Shown here piece after piece: positions 63,831 to 64,000 of a DNA stretch of 64,000 nt. Both the position numbers and the translations under genes were made by a program. The stretch spans positions 8,025,935 to 8,089,934 of the forward strand of contig CM119263.1 of assembly GCA_051294375.1 (NCBI GenBank), read 5' to 3'. Below the pieces are notes generated by a model, which made no database searches, was not told the DNA's origin, and saw only the letters and a program-made list of their open reading frames with translations. Numbering within the stretch: the stretch's first letter is position 1; each line of letters opens with the position of its first letter. This DNA comes from Paraspadella gotoi (lineage: Eukaryota; Chaetognatha).

Positions 63831-64000
63831 TCTTTGTCATAAAATAACAAAACATAGACGAAATTAACTATATCGATTTTCTTCAGCATTAGGCCATTTG
63901 GAAAGCATAAGATGTTCTTCTGTTTCTCGTTGTGTATCGTGAAGCGACGTCTGCTATGTTAGGCCTGAAATTCGATGATAAACAAAAGATATAAGATTTT
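63431..64000 (-). repeat. direct repeat of 61914-62500, intact version
   Basis: It follows a 10-N gap (63421-63430) and runs to the window end. The DEK_C exons in it are in frame. Confidence 0.85.

Overview
The window is eukaryotic, animal DNA. Genes are split into many short exons with GT-AG introns, some genes lie inside introns, and the sequence is full of AG/CT microsatellites, small tandem repeats and tRNA-derived SINEs. Gene content (a DH44/CRF-type class B GPCR, p62/Ref(2)P, a chymotrypsin-fold protease, an SLC16 transporter, NELL) fits an invertebrate, most likely an arthropod and perhaps a crustacean. I cannot name the species.

Layout. 2.5-7.9 kb (+): diuretic hormone 44 receptor-like GPCR. 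9.0-13.9 kb (+): p62/sequestosome-1, with a TATA box and a 54-bp minisatellite that copies a splice-donor region. 14.6-16.5 kb (-): secreted S1 serine protease. 17.1-33.0 kb (-): monocarboxylate transporter. 36.2-45.4 kb (-): NELL-like VWC/EGF secreted protein, with an EamA/SLC35G-like transporter (+, 41.8-42.8 kb) inside one of its introns and an unexplained 1,167-codon minus-strand ORF overlapping its 5' end. 53.0-55.2 kb (+): single-pass VWA-domain protein with an integrin-beta-like cytoplasmic tail, the most novel protein here. 55.8-63.8 kb (-): 1,036-residue low-complexity nuclear protein starting with a DEK_C domain. For p62, NELL, the VWA protein and the DEK_C protein the exon lengths I deduced sum to whole codons; the GPCR does so once one phase base from an upstream exon is counted, and the protease does so once one homopolymer error is allowed for.

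Assembly caution. About 15.65-27.23 kb is a huge imperfect palindrome centred near 21.44 kb, and 27.8-30.8 kb is a further direct copy of 19.0-21.4 kb. The arms differ mostly by single-base indels, and each arm is broken where the other reads correctly. This is what two passes of one raw long read would give. Removing roughly 19.0-27.8 kb leaves one coherent transporter gene. A smaller direct duplication (61.9-62.5 and 63.43-64.0 kb, across a 10-N gap) has the same character. The second copies should not be counted as paralogues without checking.

The genes are unrelated housekeeping, signalling and extracellular-matrix functions. I see no operon-like or shared-pathway arrangement.
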